7,682 nucleotides of DNA from Pseudomonadota bacterium (lineage in GTDB: Bacteria; Pseudomonadota; Gammaproteobacteria; Burkholderiales; Burkholderiaceae_C), in assembly GCA_023438115.1 (NCBI GenBank), contig JAEZEB010000202.1:1-7682 (forward strand), given 5' to 3'. The notes beneath the pieces are model-generated. The model did no database searches and was not told the DNA's origin. It saw nothing but the letters and a program-made list of their open reading frames with translations. Below are positions 5,479 to 7,682 of the stretch, piece after piece. Both the position numbers and the translations under genes were made by a program. Numbering within the stretch: position 1 is the first letter of the stretch; every line of letters starts with the position of its first letter.

Positions 5479-6446
5479 TGAAGACCCGTCGCGCCGCGCT
5501 GGCGCAGGTGGCGGCCGCCGCGCTGCTCGCCGCTTCCCTCGGTGCCCACGCGCAAAGCTATCCCGACAAGCCGATCACCTTCGTCGTGCCTTTCGCCGCC
5601 GGCAGCGCCACCGACCAGATCGCGCGCGCCATCGGGCAGGCCGTGACGGAGGACACCAAGCAGCAGGTGGTGGTGGACAACAAGCCGGGCGCCAACGCCT
5701 TCATCGGCGCGCAGGCCGCGGCCCGCGCACCCAAGGACGGCTACTCGGTCTTCATCACCACGAACACCACGCACGCCGCCAACGAACACCTGTTCAAGAA
5801 GCTGCCTTACGACCCGGTCAAGGACTTCGAGCCCGTCACGCTGCTGGGCAAGGGCGGGCAGATCCTGGTGGTCAACCCCGACGTGCCGGCGAAGAACGTG
5901 CAGGAGTTCGTGAACCTCGCCAAGGCGCAGCCGGGCAAGGTGTCCTTCGGCTTCGGCAGTTCGTCCAGCCGCGTGGCCGGCGAACTGTTCGAGCAGATGA
6001 CGGGCGCCGACATCCAGCCCGTGCCCTATCGCAGCAACCCGCTGGGCATCACCGACCTGCTGGGCGGGCAGATCCAGGCCATGTTCACCGACATGGCCAC
6101 GGGCCTGCCGCAGGTCAAGGGCGGCAAGCTGCGCGCCCTGGGCGTGACCACCAGCAAGCGCAGCCCGCTGGCGCCGGACGTTCCGGCGATCGCCGAGACC
6201 GTGCCGGGCTACGAATCGACCTACTGGTTCGCCGCCTACGTGCCTGCGGGAACGCCGGCGCCCGTCATTGCGCGCCTCAACGAGATCCTCGTGAAGGCGG
6301 CGAAGAGCCAGACCGCCGCGAAGTTCTACGGCCCGACCGGCACCGAGCTCGTGACCAGCACGCCCGACGAGCTGCGCAGCTTCCAGGCGGCCGAGTCGCG
6401 GAAGTGGAAGAAGATCATCGAGGCCGCGGGCATCGAGAAGGAGTGA
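5475..6446 (+). CDS. Bug/TctC-family tripartite tricarboxylate transporter substrate-binding protein
   Basis: Periplasmic ligand-binding protein of the Bug family, 323 residues, the usual length. The signal peptide is clear: KTRR, a hydrophobic Ala/Leu core, and cleavage at AHA-Q (26-27). The mature protein opens with the family signature SYPDKPITFVVPFAAGSATD (28-47). Further family blocks are VVVDNKPGANAFIGAQAAAR (70-89), KLPYDPVKDFEPVTLLGK (109-126), FGFGSSSSRVAGE (157-169), LGGQIQAMFTDMATGLP (197-213) and the proline-rich PLAPDVPAIAETVPGYE (231-247). Bug proteins bind small carboxylates or related compounds. No TctA/TctB membrane genes are in the window, so it either uses a transporter encoded elsewhere or acts as a ligand sensor or scavenger. 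As the last gene of the AtuA-family operon, its ligand is probably a substrate or precursor for that pair (inference). Confidence 0.94.
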   Translation: MMKTRRAALAQVAAAALLAASLGAHAQSYPDKPITFVVPFAAGSATDQIARAIGQAVTEDTKQQVVVDNKPGANAFIGAQAAARAPKDGYSVFITTNTTHAANEHLFKKLPYDPVKDFEPVTLLGKGGQILVVNPDVPAKNVQEFVNLAKAQPGKVSFGFGSSSSRVAGELFEQMTGADIQPVPYRSNPLGITDLLGGQIQAMFTDMATGLPQVKGGKLRALGVTTSKRSPLAPDVPAIAETVPGYESTYWFAAYVPAGTPAPVIARLNEILVKAAKSQTAAKFYGPTGTELVTSTPDELRSFQAAESRKWKKIIEAAGIEKE

Positions 6447-6449
6447 CCG

Positions 6450-6490
6450 GCGGCGGGGCCGCTTCTCTGCCGCGCGGGTTTCCCGCGGCA
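6450..6490. terminator. Tandem GC hairpins after the binding-protein gene
   Basis: Two hairpins lie in the convergent gap. The first is GCGGC-GGG-GCCGC (6450-6462). The second pairs TGCCGC (6468-6473) with GCGGCA (6485-6490) and GGG with CCC around a TTT loop, with a GC bulge. Neither is followed by a T-run, so intrinsic termination is uncertain, but position and structure fit an end-of-operon signal. Confidence 0.4.
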
Positions 6491-6491
6491 C

Positions 6492-6523
6492 CTTCTGCGC
6501 GCGAAGGGCATCTTCGCAGGAAG
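6492..6523. terminator. Hairpin before the pldA 3' end
   Basis: GCGAAG-GGCAT-CTTCGC (6501-6517) is a 6-bp stem. An alternative longer pairing exists between CTTCTGCG (6492-6499) and CGCAGGAAG (6515-6523), with one bulge. It lies 17 bases beyond the pldA stop and could serve the minus-strand transcript. No clear T-run. Confidence 0.35.
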
Positions 6524-6539
6524 ACGATGGCGGCCCGCC

Positions 6540-7667
6540 CTACCACTCCACCAGCGACAGCCCGATGCTGAACATCGTGCGGCGGCGGTTGTAGTCCAGC
6601 AGGCTGTCGCCGTAACCGTGGAAGATCTGCGTGTGCAGCTGCAGGCCGCCCGGAGGGCCGAGGCCGTCGTCACCCAGCGAGCGGAACCATTCCAGCCGCA
6701 GCGAACCCTTGCCGTTGCTGCGCAGGGCATGGCGCACCGTCGCCGACCACAGGTTGCGGCGGTCGGAGCGCCACACCGCGCGCAGCTCGCCGCGGCCGAT
6801 GAAGTCGGAGATGCGCGGGTTGTCGTCGTCGCCGTCGCCGCCGATGCGCTGCCACAGGCGTCCGTGCAGCTGCAGCGCGCCGCGCTCGGCGCCGGCCATC
6901 AGGTAGACGCGGTTCCAGCTGCGCGACAGCGGCAGCGACTGGCCGTTGGACTGGTGCACCAGGCCCACGCCGCCCAGGCGCAGGCGCCAGCGGCTGGGGT
7001 CGGGCGACTGCAGCGGCGCGACGTAGATGATCTCCGGCTCGTGGTCCGTGCTGCGGAAGGGGCGCGAGAGCTGCGGCGTGAACAGCTGCCAGTACGACTG
7101 CTGCGAATACGCGAGCCACAGCGAATCGCGCTCGTCGGACTCGTCCACCAGCAGGCCTTGCGCGATCTTGGTTCGCACCGACAGCTGCAGCCGCATCTCG
7201 GTGTGCCGGTAGGCCTCCTCGCGCGTGGCGTTGTTGGCCGGGTTCTCCGAGGTGGGCAGGCGGTTGATGGTGTCCGCGGTGGCCACGCCGATGGAGATGG
7301 GCCGGTAGCCGCGGATGCCGAAGGTGCCGCAGTCGGCGCCGGGCACGAGCTCCCAGAAGCGCGACAGCTCCGAGTAGCGCGCGTCGCGGCAGCCTTCCAG
7401 CGTGGTCAGGCGCATGCCGATGCGCGCGCCGGGCGCCGAGACGACGGGGGCTTCGCTGGGCGGCGTCGTCGTCGCGGCCAGGGGATTCGTGGCGGGGCTG
7501 GACTCGGGCGCGTTCTGCCCTTCGGCCCAGCGGTCGTAGCAGGCGAGGCGCTGTGCGGGGTCGGGCAGGGCGGGGCAGGACTGCCACCCGGTGGCGGTGG
7601 ACTGCGCGGCGGCCGCCAAGGGCATCAGCGCGAACGCAGCGAAGGCGAAATGGCGGGAACGAAGCAT
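6540..7667 (-). CDS. pldA: Outer membrane phospholipase A (OMPLA)
   Basis: Calcium-dependent outer-membrane beta-barrel enzyme that hydrolyses acyl ester bonds of phospholipids reaching the outer leaflet. The motif VGLVHQSNGQSLPLSRSWNR carries the catalytic triad H238, S240 and N252, with the same spacing as E. coli H142, S144 and N156. S248 matches the calcium ligand S152, while E. coli R147 is Q243 here. A DDNPRIS segment (281-287) fits the second metal region. The protein ends in Trp after alternating residues, as barrel proteins do. The 375-residue length exceeds the E. coli enzyme (289) because of an N-terminal extension. That extension comprises a signal peptide (1-21), a Cys-containing segment with CPALPDPAQRLACYD (31-45), and a Pro/Ala/Ser/Thr-rich linker (about 52-80). 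Family enzymes act as dimers. The start at 7667 has no ribosome site but has a -10-like box just upstream. Confidence 0.93.
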   Translation of the reverse strand: MLRSRHFAFAAFALMPLAAAAQSTATGWQSCPALPDPAQRLACYDRWAEGQNAPESSPATNPLAATTTPPSEAPVVSAPGARIGMRLTTLEGCRDARYSELSRFWELVPGADCGTFGIRGYRPISIGVATADTINRLPTSENPANNATREEAYRHTEMRLQLSVRTKIAQGLLVDESDERDSLWLAYSQQSYWQLFTPQLSRPFRSTDHEPEIIYVAPLQSPDPSRWRLRLGGVGLVHQSNGQSLPLSRSWNRVYLMAGAERGALQLHGRLWQRIGGDGDDDNPRISDFIGRGELRAVWRSDRRNLWSATVRHALRSNGKGSLRLEWFRSLGDDGLGPPGGLQLHTQIFHGYGDSLLDYNRRRTMFSIGLSLVEW

Positions 7668-7672
7668 GGCGG

Positions 7673-7678
7673 ATCGTA
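7673..7678 (-). promoter_or_regulatory. Candidate -10 box of pldA
   Basis: TACGAT (fits TAnnnT) on the minus strand, five bases before the ATG, with no Shine-Dalgarno between. This suggests a leaderless or very short leader. The -35 region lies outside the window. Confidence 0.3.
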
Positions 7679-7682
7679 GCGC

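Noticed and set aside
5328..6491. Long minus-strand open frame opposite the binding-protein gene
   Set aside because: It has low-complexity Arg/Gly/Leu/His-rich composition without recognisable motifs, and mirrors the well-supported plus-strand gene. Such shadows are expected at this GC content.
6618..7679. Long plus-strand open frame opposite pldA
   Set aside because: It is Ala/Arg/Gln/Val-rich with no domain signature, and the opposite strand encodes a complete catalytic triad and barrel-type C-terminus.

Overview
The window looks like a piece of a high-GC betaproteobacterial chromosome, most likely Burkholderiales and probably Comamonadaceae (Ramlibacter/Variovorax-like). The reasons are strong GC bias, a Bug/TctC-family periplasmic binding protein in a catabolic operon, an OMPLA-type phospholipase with a long N-terminal extension, and pyrE linked to a DUF4124-type coiled-coil protein. 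Genus placement is inference. There are eight protein-coding genes, no RNA genes, no insertion sequence and no CRISPR array.

Left end (1-618): two tandem 129-bp copies of a hairpin-rich repeat, then a minus-strand GIY-YIG/URI-type nuclease gene, then a truncated third copy of the same repeat in the same orientation. The nuclease gene has a one-base expansion in a CCCCGGGG run. This destroys its family-typical last nine codons and makes the frame read on into the repeats. The nuclease enclosed by structured repeats is the most unusual part of the window.

Centre-left (619-2769): a minus-strand pair, pyrE followed by a secreted DUF4124-type coiled-coil protein, is joined by a stop codon overlapping the next ribosome binding site. 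Diverging from pyrE is an exodeoxyribonuclease III gene. The two divergent start codons appear to share one CATG tetranucleotide, leaving no intergenic DNA.

Centre-right (2767-6446): a minus-strand LysR regulator converges on the exonuclease gene, and both stop codons lie inside one perfect 15-bp palindrome. The regulator diverges from a three-gene plus-strand operon: an AtuA-family (DUF1446) protein, a small AtuA-like partner, and a tripartite-tricarboxylate-transporter-type binding protein. Both gene junctions are 4-bp ATGA overlaps. The 70-bp divergent intergenic region holds a candidate regulator operator and overlapping promoters. The likely logic is that the binding protein captures a carboxylate-like ligand, the AtuA pair takes part in its metabolism, and the LysR protein senses it. 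The substrate cannot be read from the sequence.

Right end (6447-7682): a convergent intergenic region with several hairpins, then a minus-strand outer-membrane phospholipase A (pldA) whose start lies just inside the window edge.
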